Below, piece by piece: positions 28,718 through 36,271 of a stretch of DNA of 64,000 nucleotides. The stretch comes from Bacillus sp. UNC41MFS5 (GTDB taxonomy: Bacteria; Bacillota; Bacilli; Bacillales_B; DSM-18226), in contig NZ_JMLP01000005.1 of NCBI RefSeq assembly GCF_000686805.1, positions 458,510-522,509 of the forward strand, in the 5' to 3' direction. A model generated the notes under the pieces. That model was not told where the DNA came from, searched no databases, and worked only from the letters and a program-made list of their open reading frames with translations. The stretch's first letter is position 1; the number at the start of each line of letters is the position of its first letter. The position numbers were made by a program, and so were the translations under genes.

Positions 28718-29083
28718 CTTTTTCCCCTTTTTGCCGTCGATAACGGTCAAATGAGCAGGGGATTTCTTTTTTAACTTATTGTTTTTCTTCAATGATGCTA
28801 AGGTCCCGAGAGAGGATGTCTTAACAGTACCTTCCCCACTCTTTTGTTGTAATCGTTTTTTTGATTTTTTTGCTGCTTTTAGAAATGCCCGCTGCTCTTT
28901 TTTCTGAGGGCTTGAGCTGGTAAACTTTCGAACTAGGAAATAAACGACTAAAACAACCAGTGCCATGACAGCTATACTTTGAATGAAACCGGCTGGATTA
29001 GCTGTAAATGTACCAATAACACCAAGTAATGCAAGAATGATAAGTCCCCCAATAACCACATTAACAAATGTCCGATTTTTCAA
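28697..29083 (-). CDS. yqhP: YqhP-like membrane protein (SA1362 type)
   Basis: A 128-residue protein with two N-terminal membrane helices (VVIGGLIILALLGVIG and SIAVMALVVLVVYFLV) and a very basic cytosolic tail rich in Lys (AAKKSKKRLQQK, GKKGKKKNR). Function unknown. TTG 29083 is preferred because GGGAGGTGG ends 5 bases before it; GTG 29092 lies inside that site. The order yqhO-yqhP-yqhQ-yqhR follows B. subtilis. Confidence 0.83.
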   Translation of the reverse strand: MKNRTFVNVVIGGLIILALLGVIGTFTANPAGFIQSIAVMALVVLVVYFLVRKFTSSSPQKKEQRAFLKAAKKSKKRLQQKSGEGTVKTSSLGTLASLKKNNKLKKKSPAHLTVIDGKKGKKKNRASL

Positions 29084-29149
29084 GAAAGCCACCTCCCTAA
29101 GAGCATCTTAAGCATTTTTATGATCTTTTAAACACGATCAAACAAAGAT

Positions 29150-30100
29150 TTAGACAATTTCTTCACTTTCTATTGAGAACTCAGATTCCTTCTCCATTTT
29201 TAATAATCTGTTAAAAGAAAGGATCGCCACTTCCACTTGATCATCTTGTGGTTCCTTCGTTGTTATTAGTTGAAGCCAAAGACCAGGTAACCCTAGATAC
29301 TTTAATACTGGAACATCTCTGAGTTTATTCGTTAATTGCAGGATTTCAAAGGCGATTCCTAATACAACCGGGATTAAAAGGAGCCGGTCGACAACTCGTA
29401 ACCAAAGCGGAGTTGTCGGTACAAACATGTAAACGAAAACACCTACAATTACGGTAAATAAGATGAAACTACTGCCACAGCGGTAATGGAGACGGGAATG
29501 AGCCTGCACATTTTCAACAGTTAACTCTACACCGGCTTCAAATGTATTAATTACTTTATGTTCAGCTCCGTGATATTGAAACACTCTTTTTATCAATGGA
29601 GTAAGTGAGACAAAATAAATATAAGAAATTAGCAAGATCAGTTTAAAAAAGCCTTCCACTAGCACTTGAGCAAAATCAGAAGGGAATATTGGTTTTGTTA
29701 AAACGGCAAGGAATACTGGAATTAATGTAAAAGCGAATTTACCAAATAAAAATGAGATGACACCAATTGCTGCTACTCCAAGATACATGGTTAATTTAGA
29801 GACTTCTTTTTCTTTTATGATTTCATCTTCTTTTGGGTCAACATCAAATCTTTCCGTTGAGAAGTTTAAATGTTTAGATCCATTTGCACTCGACTCAATA
29901 ATGGCAATAATCCCACGTAGAAAAGGGATTTTTTTTAACATTGTAAAATAAGGATTTGCTTTACGTGGCAAATGAAAATATTCTACAGATTGATCCTTTC
30001 TGCGAACCGCAGTAACATAATGATGCTTACCGCCAAACATAACACCTTCGACAACCGCTTGGCCGCCATAAACAGGTTTTTGAGAACTAGACATATACAT
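29150..30100 (-). CDS. yqhQ: DUF1385 membrane protein YqhQ
   Basis: A 316-residue polytopic membrane protein of the DUF1385 family. Signature blocks are GGQAVVEGVMFGG near the N-terminus, FQYHGAEHKVINTFE and HSRLHYRCGSSFIL in the middle; about five membrane segments. The His/Glu-rich block suggests metal binding, which is inference; the role is unknown. Two in-frame ATGs (30100, 30094) are possible. Transcribed divergently from yqhR. Confidence 0.9.
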   Translation of the reverse strand: MYMSSSQKPVYGGQAVVEGVMFGGKHHYVTAVRRKDQSVEYFHLPRKANPYFTMLKKIPFLRGIIAIIESSANGSKHLNFSTERFDVDPKEDEIIKEKEVSKLTMYLGVAAIGVISFLFGKFAFTLIPVFLAVLTKPIFPSDFAQVLVEGFFKLILLISYIYFVSLTPLIKRVFQYHGAEHKVINTFEAGVELTVENVQAHSRLHYRCGSSFILFTVIVGVFVYMFVPTTPLWLRVVDRLLLIPVVLGIAFEILQLTNKLRDVPVLKYLGLPGLWLQLITTKEPQDDQVEVAILSFNRLLKMEKESEFSIESEEIV

Positions 30101-30383
30101 AACACCAACCTAATCAAAAGTTGCACAACAGCAGAAGTAGAAAAAATCTGTATGTACTTAATTCTATTCTACTAGAAAAACAAAAAAACCTCTAGGAATG
30201 ACATAATATTTCCAATTAAAAAGTTTTTTTTTATGCAAGGGATTGTATACCTAAGGACATAATAAAAAATGGAATTTATTATGGCCTTTTGTTGACCCTG
30301 TATTGTTTTAGGGACAGTATTACAAGAATGATGGACGGCAATTAAGGCAGCGAAGAAGCAGAAAGTTAATGGAGGTTGTTATA

Positions 30384-30881
30384 ATGGCAAATGAACAAAA
30401 AATAGGTAATTATCCTAAACCCATGTCCTTTCCGGTAATGGTCTTTTGGACAGGGTTATTTGGAGGCTTGTTTTGGGGAACAATTGGCTGGATAGCTTCC
30501 TATTTAAGTTTTACAGAAATTCGTCCCACTGTCATACTGGAGCCCTGGGCGCTAGGCGATTGGAAGCATGAATGGCTTGGTACACTCATTTCCATCATTT
30601 TAATTGGAATTTGTTCAGTGGTTGCTGCGTTTATTTATTATGCTGCCTTGAAAAAGTTCAAAGGTTTTTGGTTTGGTCTTGGGTATGGCCTTGTATTGTT
30701 TGCAGTGGTATTTTTCTTACTCAATCCACTATTTCCAGGAATAAAGCCTTTCTTTGATTTAAACCGAGATACAATCATTACTTCCATTTGTATATATATC
30801 GTATATGGAATTTTTATTGGATATTCCATAAATTATGAGTATCAAAATAATAAAGTTCAAGAGAAAGAGGAATCAGCCTAA
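30384..30881 (+). CDS. yqhR: YqhR family membrane protein
   Basis: A 165-residue protein with four hydrophobic segments (FWTGLFGGLFWGTIGWIAS, LGTLISIILIGICSVVAAF, YGLVLFAVVFFLLNP, ITSICIYIVYGIFIGYSI). Function unknown. GGAGG lies upstream of ATG 30384. In B. subtilis aroQ (yqhS) lies next; here pepQ follows directly, so aroQ is missing from the segment. Confidence 0.86.
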   Translation: MANEQKIGNYPKPMSFPVMVFWTGLFGGLFWGTIGWIASYLSFTEIRPTVILEPWALGDWKHEWLGTLISIILIGICSVVAAFIYYAALKKFKGFWFGLGYGLVLFAVVFFLLNPLFPGIKPFFDLNRDTIITSICIYIVYGIFIGYSINYEYQNNKVQEKEESA

Positions 30882-30961
30882 GTTTCGATTAGTCGGATTT
30901 GGTAGGTTATGATAAAATATTTTTGTCCTCATTTGATTTGAAAAGGAGAGTGGAGAATATC

Positions 30962-32023
30962 ATGGAAAAAATAGAAAAATTGAGATCTAATTTTTCAACA
31001 AATGGAATAGATGGAATCTTGATCACAAGTCCATTTAATCGAAGGTATATATCTAACTTTACTGGTACCGCAGGTGTTGTTTTAATTAGTGCAGATAAAG
31101 CGCAATTTCTTACAGATTTCCGCTATATTGAACAAGCAACAAAACAATGTCAAGGATTTGAGATTATAAAGACTACAGGATCTATCCCTGAGGAGGTAGC
31201 GGTGCAAGTAAAGAAACTTGGCATTCAAAAGCTTGGATTTGAAGCCGATTTTCTAACGTTTTCCTCTTTTAAATTATATGATAAGGAAATGGAAGCTGAA
31301 CTTGTTCCGATTTCCGGAGTAATTGAAAAGTTACGCTTGATAAAGACGGATTCAGAGCTTAAGATATTAAAGGTGGCAGCTGATATTGCTGATGCTGCAT
31401 TTAAACACATTTTAGACTTCATTAGTCCAGGAAAAACGGAATTAGAAGTATCGAATGAGTTAGAGTTTTTTATGAGAAGAGCTGGTGCTACATCTTCTTC
31501 ATTTGATACGATTGTTGCTTCAGGTCATCGCTCTGCACTTCCTCATGGTGTGGCAAGTGACAAAGTTATTGAGGCTGGAGATATTGTAACAATGGATTAT
31601 GGATGTTATTACAATGGTTATGTATCTGATATTACAAGAACTGTGGCAGTTGGCGAGCCAGATGCCAAGCTTAAAGAGATTTATGAAATTGTTCTTGAAG
31701 CCCAATTACGTGGGATGGCGGGAATCAGACCAGGATTGACCGGTAAGGAAGCAGATGCAATCACACGAGATTACATAACAGAAAAAGGTTATGGTGAATA
31801 CTTTGGCCATTCAACTGGACACGGGATTGGACTTGAGATTCATGAGGGTCCTGGATTGTCGATGAAATCAGATGTCGTTCTAGAACCTGGAATGGTGGTA
31901 ACATGTGAACCAGGCATTTATATCCCAGGTCTCGGCGGTGTACGAATTGAAGATGATACGTTGATTACAAAGGACCATAACGAAGCACTTACACATTCTA
32001 CAAAAGAACTAATAATACTGTAA
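30962..32023 (+). CDS. yqhT: Xaa-Pro dipeptidase / aminopeptidase P family
   Basis: A 353-residue M24 metallopeptidase that removes residues next to proline. The creatinase-like N-domain spans 1-125. The metal-binding C-domain has Asp ligands in MDYGCYYNGYVSDITRTV, His in HSTGHGIGLEIHEGPG and Glu ligands in CEPGIYIPGLGGVRIEDD. AAAGGAG lies upstream of ATG 30962. It is 21 bases from efp, the conserved yqhT-efp pair. Confidence 0.94.
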   Translation: MEKIEKLRSNFSTNGIDGILITSPFNRRYISNFTGTAGVVLISADKAQFLTDFRYIEQATKQCQGFEIIKTTGSIPEEVAVQVKKLGIQKLGFEADFLTFSSFKLYDKEMEAELVPISGVIEKLRLIKTDSELKILKVAADIADAAFKHILDFISPGKTELEVSNELEFFMRRAGATSSSFDTIVASGHRSALPHGVASDKVIEAGDIVTMDYGCYYNGYVSDITRTVAVGEPDAKLKEIYEIVLEAQLRGMAGIRPGLTGKEADAITRDYITEKGYGEYFGHSTGHGIGLEIHEGPGLSMKSDVVLEPGMVVTCEPGIYIPGLGGVRIEDDTLITKDHNEALTHSTKELIIL

Positions 32024-32044
32024 CGATTTTAGGAGGATTTTAAC

Positions 32045-32602
32045 ATGATATCTGTAAATGATTTTAAAACAGGATTAACGATTGAAGTCGATGGAGGCCT
32101 ATGGCGTGTTCTCGATTTCCAACACGTAAAGCCAGGTAAGGGTGCGGCGTTTGTTCGTTCCAAACTTCGTAACCTACGTAATGGTGCCATTCAAGAAAAA
32201 ACGTTTCGTGCAGGTGAAAAAGTAGAGAAAGCACAAATTGATAATCGTAAAATGCAATACCTATATGCAAGCGGCGATAATCACGTGTTTATGGATATGG
32301 AATCTTATGAGCAGGTAGAATTACCAGCAGCAAACATTGAATATGAATTAAAGTTCTTAAAAGAAAACATGGAAGTACACATTATGATGTTTAACTATGA
32401 AACCCTAGGGGTCGAATTACCAAATAACGTTACTTTAGAAGTAGCTGAAACTGAACCTGGAATTAAGGGAGACACATCTTCTGGAGGTACTAAAAATGCT
32501 ACCCTTGAAACAGGACTTAATGTTCAAGTGCCATTCTTTATCAATCAAGGTGATAAATTAATTATTAACACTTCTGATGGTTCATACGTTTCTCGTGCAT
32601 AA
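32045..32602 (+). CDS. efp: Translation elongation factor P
   Basis: A 185-residue EF-P that rescues ribosomes stalled at polyproline runs. Domain I contains the modification loop [17 protein letters not shown] with the Lys; the C-terminal signature is [24 protein letters not shown]. In bacilli the Lys is 5-aminopentanolated. AGGAGG lies 7 bases before ATG 32045. A strong terminator closes the pepQ-efp unit and marks the left edge of the inserted cytochrome block. Confidence 0.97.
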   Translation: MISVNDFKTGLTIEVDGGLWRVLDFQHVKPGKGAAFVRSKLRNLRNGAIQEKTFRAGEKVEKAQIDNRKMQYLYASGDNHVFMDMESYEQVELPAANIEYELKFLKENMEVHIMMFNYETLGVELPNNVTLEVAETEPGIKGDTSSGGTKNATLETGLNVQVPFFINQGDKLIINTSDGSYVSRA

Positions 32603-32610
32603 TTATTATA

Positions 32611-32650
32611 AAAGCCTTAATCCGAAAATTGTCGGATTAAGGCTTTTTTT
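32611..32650 (+). terminator. Terminator after efp
   Basis: A 15-bp stem AAAGCCTTAATCCGA/TCGGATTAAGGCTTT with loop AAATTG and a long T run. Confidence 0.93.
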
Positions 32651-32736
32651 TAACAATTTCTCCATAATTTCTCCTAAGTTTCTGCACACTTTTTCACTAC
32701 ATTAAGGATGTAGAAAAATTAAAGGAGAAGATGAAT

Positions 32737-33234
32737 ATGAATATGACGCATTATATGGGATTATTAGCAGACAATCAACCTTGGAATTTATTAATTTTTA
32801 TGGCGGTTCCAGTCATTTGTGCAGAAATCCTTGCGATTTCGGAAATAGCGATATTGTTTACAAGAAAATTAGATGGCGCACTAAAAAAATTGAATAAAGT
32901 AACAGGAATCTTTGCAGGCTTTTATTTTACAGGAATATTTATTTACCTTATGAAAACAGCTTACATTCCATTAACTGTAAATGGGGAGTGGAAAGGTTGG
33001 ATTGACGTTGTAGCTGTTACTTTTTATTTACTAGGAATTATTCCATTCCTTGGCATGGCACTGCTTGATTTAGGAATTATTTATAGAAATAAATCGGAGG
33101 AAGATAAGCTGAAAATTCATGCCATCTTTGTAAGTATTTTTTTAGTAGTTGCTCACATCGCAATGATATTTGGGATGATTGACCCATCGCTTGGTACCGG
33201 TTCAACTTCTAGTCACGATATGATGAATATGTAA
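32737..33234 (+). CDS. Membrane protein of unknown function (DUF6803-like)
   Basis: A 165-residue integral membrane protein with about five hydrophobic segments and a His/Met-rich C-terminal tail (HDMMNM) plus His in TM regions (HYMGLL, KIHAIFV, VAHIAMIFG). It may bind metal or heme, but this is inference. ATG 32737 is about 9 bases after AAAGGAG; ATG 32731 and 32743 are also in frame. It has a 150-base gap before the PCYCGC gene, and opens the cytochrome-related block absent from B. subtilis here. Confidence 0.6.
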   Translation: MNMTHYMGLLADNQPWNLLIFMAVPVICAEILAISEIAILFTRKLDGALKKLNKVTGIFAGFYFTGIFIYLMKTAYIPLTVNGEWKGWIDVVAVTFYLLGIIPFLGMALLDLGIIYRNKSEEDKLKIHAIFVSIFLVVAHIAMIFGMIDPSLGTGSTSSHDMMNM

Positions 33235-33384
33235 TAAAGGATGAATAAGTGATGAGGAAAAAGTTAATAACTTAAACTACTTAAAAAACTTCACGAAATA
33301 GTAAGATTTAGTTACTTTTTGACTAATTTCTTTTTGCTAAACTAAAAGAGTATTTAAAACTATAAGGAAGGGGGGCAACAGATA

Positions 33385-33834
33385 TTGAAACGAATTACAT
33401 CTCTCTTGTTCCTTGGGATTTTGTTTGCCATTGTTGCAGCTGGCTGCAGTTCCAAACTAAGTGATGAAACTTGGAAACTTGATAAAAAACATTCGCCATT
33501 ACCTGATTTTGTTCTGAATACATCTGAAAAGATTAATGAAACTTATGTTATGGCTGCAACTTATCCAGAAGTCGTAGCTTCGGTTCCTTGCTATTGTGGG
33601 TGCGTTGTTGAAGGACATAAGAGCAATTTAGATTGCTTTGTAAAACAGGTTGGTGGAAATAATATAGTGACAGAGTGGGATTCTCACGGAATATCTTGCG
33701 ACACTTGCATCGATATAGCCAGAGATGCAGTTGAGATGCATCTTAGTGGAAAGAGTCCTAATAAAATTTATCAATTAATTACAGGTAAATATGAAGATAT
33801 TGGGGAGCCAACCCCAACGCCCGAACCTAAGTAA
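33385..33834 (+). CDS. PCYCGC-motif lipoprotein
   Basis: A 149-residue predicted lipoprotein: signal and lipobox VAAGC with lipid Cys21. It belongs to the PCYCGC family: PCYCGCVVEGHKSNLDC has Cys at 69, 71, 73 and a fourth after the His, and a second pair CDTC lies near residue 111. The rest is helical. Function is unknown; the cysteine cluster suggests metal or thiol chemistry outside the membrane. Start TTG 33385 follows GGAAGGGGGG. It ends 9 bases before the diheme cytochrome start, so they are cotranscribed. Confidence 0.85.
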   Translation: MKRITSLLFLGILFAIVAAGCSSKLSDETWKLDKKHSPLPDFVLNTSEKINETYVMAATYPEVVASVPCYCGCVVEGHKSNLDCFVKQVGGNNIVTEWDSHGISCDTCIDIARDAVEMHLSGKSPNKIYQLITGKYEDIGEPTPTPEPK

Positions 33835-33843
33835 GGGTAACCC

Positions 33844-34494
33844 ATGAAGAAAATATTAATCGGATTTTATATTTTGATTATTATTGGCATTATTGTCTGT
33901 ATTAGTAATAGTGGCATTTTTGATAGCAAGAAGTCAGAGGCTATTGCTGCAGGTGAGAAAATATACAATAAAAATTGTATCTCTTGTCACGGTGAGACAG
34001 GAAAAGGAGAAGGCTCAAAAACTGGAACGGCCTTAAATAGCCAGAATTTTTTAAGCAATGTATCCGATAAAGACCTATATAATTATATGAAGCATGGAAG
34101 AGAAGGCACAGTTATGCCTGCCTACGGCCCAAGATTATCAGACAAGGACTTAAAGAATCTTGTTGCTTTTATAAGAGACTGGCAAACAAAGGAAATTGAA
34201 TATGATGTCCCAAAAACAATATCTGGTGATCCAGAGCGTGGGAGGGCGCAATTTAACTTATATTGCCTTAACTGCCATGGTGAAGCTGGTATTGGTAAGG
34301 AGAAAATGGGAACGGCGCTTTCTAATCCACAATATTTGAAATACACTACTGATAAACAAATATGGATTGATGCTGCATATGGTCGTGAAGAAACACGGAT
34401 GGGCCCATCATTAAAGGGTTTAGAAGGTGCCCGCCAACTGAAAGAAAAGGATATTAGCGATATTGTTACTTATATCCGATCGTTAGAGAAGTAA
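33844..34494 (+). CDS. Membrane-anchored diheme cytochrome c
   Basis: A 216-residue protein with an N-terminal membrane anchor (ILIGFYILIIIGIIVCI) and two class I cytochrome c domains. Heme sites are C45-I-S-C48-H49 and C141-L-N-C144-H145; candidate axial Met residues are in GTVMPAYGP and TRMGPSLKG. It is an extracytoplasmic electron carrier and a likely client of the adjacent Ccm system. ATG 33844 is preceded by AAGGGTAA overlapping the PCYCGC stop. A terminator separates it from the ccm operon. Confidence 0.92.
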   Translation: MKKILIGFYILIIIGIIVCISNSGIFDSKKSEAIAAGEKIYNKNCISCHGETGKGEGSKTGTALNSQNFLSNVSDKDLYNYMKHGREGTVMPAYGPRLSDKDLKNLVAFIRDWQTKEIEYDVPKTISGDPERGRAQFNLYCLNCHGEAGIGKEKMGTALSNPQYLKYTTDKQIWIDAAYGREETRMGPSLKGLEGARQLKEKDISDIVTYIRSLEK

Positions 34495-34512
34495 TAAATG
34501 GAATATAGTTGT

Positions 34513-34549
34513 AAGACCTGAATCTATCAAGTGGATTCAGGTCTTTTTT
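34513..34549 (+). terminator. Terminator after the diheme cytochrome gene
   Basis: A perfect 12-bp stem AAGACCTGAATC/GATTCAGGTCTT with a 9-base loop and a run of six T. Confidence 0.92.
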
Positions 34550-34567
34550 GCATGATGGACCAAATGT

Positions 34568-34629
34568 GAACATTTTGTGGTGGTTTTTTGACGAAAACGC
34601 AACGATTTATATCCTTTAACAAAATGTTC
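34568..34629. promoter_or_regulatory. 11-bp inverted repeat upstream of the ccm operon
   Basis: GAACATTTTGT (34568-34578) and ACAAAATGTTC (34619-34629) are perfect reverse complements 40 bases apart in the leader of the ccm operon. They could be paired half sites of a regulator or a looping site. No known consensus is matched with confidence. Confidence 0.4.
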
Positions 34630-34727
34630 AAGAGTGATTCAACAAATAAGTTCGGATAAAGATTATATTTATTTCAAAGAGGACTATAGTAAAAAATAGT
34701 ATTTTCTTCAAGTCAAGGAGGATTAAG

Positions 34728-35780
34728 ATGCTAAAGAAAAAGTGGCTGGCATTATTTGTAATCACATCATTTCTAACGAATTTCATCACCCCGAAGGCTG
34801 GTGCTGAAACAGCCTTTCAGGCAGAAAAATTTCCTTTTAAGGAAATGCAGATTCAAGTAATGCCAGAGTTTGATTATCCTGAAGGTTGGTCACGTGATAT
34901 TCCGTCCTTATTAGTTGGTCAATACGGAACCATTACCAATAAAAGTGGTCAAGATTATGATGGGAAGATTGAGATTGCCGTTCCAGCAATGGATAAAGGC
35001 TTTGAAGCCTTCTTGGTAGCAGAATTTCCTGAAAAAGATAAGCCTGAAGTTCAGCGTCCGTATGATGTTGATAAAGAAAAAGGACTTATTACTTGGAAGC
35101 CAGCTAAGGCGATTAAGAATAATGAAACTTACGAATTTGTTATTGAGTACTATACAAAATCGATAAATGTTAAGGACAACAAGACTTTTACATATGAGCT
35201 TAAAAATAAAGCTAATATCGATCTTTTAGATGTAATTTTTTATGCTCCCATGGATGCTAAAGAAATAAAAATTGAGCCAAAGGCCGAGAACAATTCGAAA
35301 AATGAATATGGAGAAGAGCTTTATTACTACCAATACAAAAATGTAAAAGCTGATGCAGGCTTAAAATACTCCTTCTCATATAAAAAAGATGGTACGGAAT
35401 CTACGATGGAAGCAATAAACAAACAGCAGCCGCCAAACGATGAAAACCATAGTGGAGTAACTGCAACTGATCAAGTGGTTAAAAATGGTGGAACTACCAG
35501 TACTTCCAACCGTCCAATTATCGGACTTGGTGGTGCAGCAATCATTGGAATAGCGATTGTTATAGCAGGGCTCTTTGTATTCCTGGGCTTAAAAGGAAAT
35601 TCTCGATCAGCGTCTAAGGTTACCAAACAAACTAAAACACAACCAAAGAAACAAACTCAAACGGCAAAAAAGGACAACAAAATCGCAAATTCTGAGGAAA
35701 AGAAAGAATTACGCAAAAAGCTGTTAACAGGAAAGATTGATCAAGAAATGTACGAAGAGGAAATGAAAAAATTAATCTAA
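34728..35780 (+). CDS. Unknown exported membrane-anchored protein, ccm-linked (paralog 1)
   Basis: A 350-residue protein not recognised as a named family. It has an N-terminal signal (WLALFVITSFLTNFITPKAGA), a beta-rich outside domain (about 30-235), a single membrane helix (about 262-285, IGLGGAAIIGIAIVIAGLFVFLG), a Lys/Gln/Thr-rich linker and a short helical tail EEKKELRKKLLTGKIDQEMYEEEM resembling a SHOCT motif. The outside domain resembles the gene at 39146 in order of features: TNKSGQ, a YxxEY/SY strand, AxxGLKYSFSYKKD. AAGGAGG lies before ATG 34728. First gene of the ccm operon; 13 bases before ccmE. A role in apocytochrome or heme handling is inferred from context only. Confidence 0.75.
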   Translation: MLKKKWLALFVITSFLTNFITPKAGAETAFQAEKFPFKEMQIQVMPEFDYPEGWSRDIPSLLVGQYGTITNKSGQDYDGKIEIAVPAMDKGFEAFLVAEFPEKDKPEVQRPYDVDKEKGLITWKPAKAIKNNETYEFVIEYYTKSINVKDNKTFTYELKNKANIDLLDVIFYAPMDAKEIKIEPKAENNSKNEYGEELYYYQYKNVKADAGLKYSFSYKKDGTESTMEAINKQQPPNDENHSGVTATDQVVKNGGTTSTSNRPIIGLGGAAIIGIAIVIAGLFVFLGLKGNSRSASKVTKQTKTQPKKQTQTAKKDNKIANSEEKKELRKKLLTGKIDQEMYEEEMKKLI

Positions 35781-35793
35781 TGAGGTGAATAGA

Positions 35794-36246
35794 ATGAAAA
35801 AAAATACGATTGTCATGCTTGGTGGGTTTATTATTGCGGGTGCCATTGTTTTCCTATTGATGGCAGCAACTCCTGGGTCAAGTGGAGTCGAACTAACAAT
35901 GAAAGAACTATTGGCTACTCAAGAACAACATAAAGATGATTTTGTTACAGTTGAGGGTTTATTAATTGAAGACTCGATTAAATGGGATGCAAACAAAATT
36001 GAATTAAAATTTGATGTAAAAGATAACGATGGTAATGTAATGCACGTCATTCACAATGGAACTAAGCCGGATAATTTCTCAGAAGGTGTCATAACAATCC
36101 TCCAAGGAGCACCAACCAAAAAGAACACATTCGTTGCAGAAACAGTAAAAACAAGATGTCCGTCAAAATATGAAGGAAAAGACATCAAGGAATACGACCC
36201 TGAGACACATAAAGATAAGTTAAATAAAACACCGAAAGAAAAATAA
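35794..36246 (+). CDS. ccmE: Heme chaperone CcmE, CxxxY type
   Basis: A 150-residue membrane-anchored OB-fold heme chaperone. One N-terminal helix (about 6-25, TIVMLGGFIIAGAIVFLLMA) is followed by a beta-barrel with VTVEGLLI, IELKFDVKD and ITILQGAP. The heme-attachment site reads TRCPSKYEGKD with Cys122 and Tyr126, i.e. CxxxY instead of the HxxxY of proteobacterial CcmE; that variant is known from archaea and some deltaproteobacteria. GAGGTGA precedes ATG 35794. Tightly packed between paralog 1 and ccmF. Confidence 0.9.
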   Translation: MKKNTIVMLGGFIIAGAIVFLLMAATPGSSGVELTMKELLATQEQHKDDFVTVEGLLIEDSIKWDANKIELKFDVKDNDGNVMHVIHNGTKPDNFSEGVITILQGAPTKKNTFVAETVKTRCPSKYEGKDIKEYDPETHKDKLNKTPKEK

Positions 36247-36271
36247 CAGGCTAACTTAAGAAGGTGACGAA

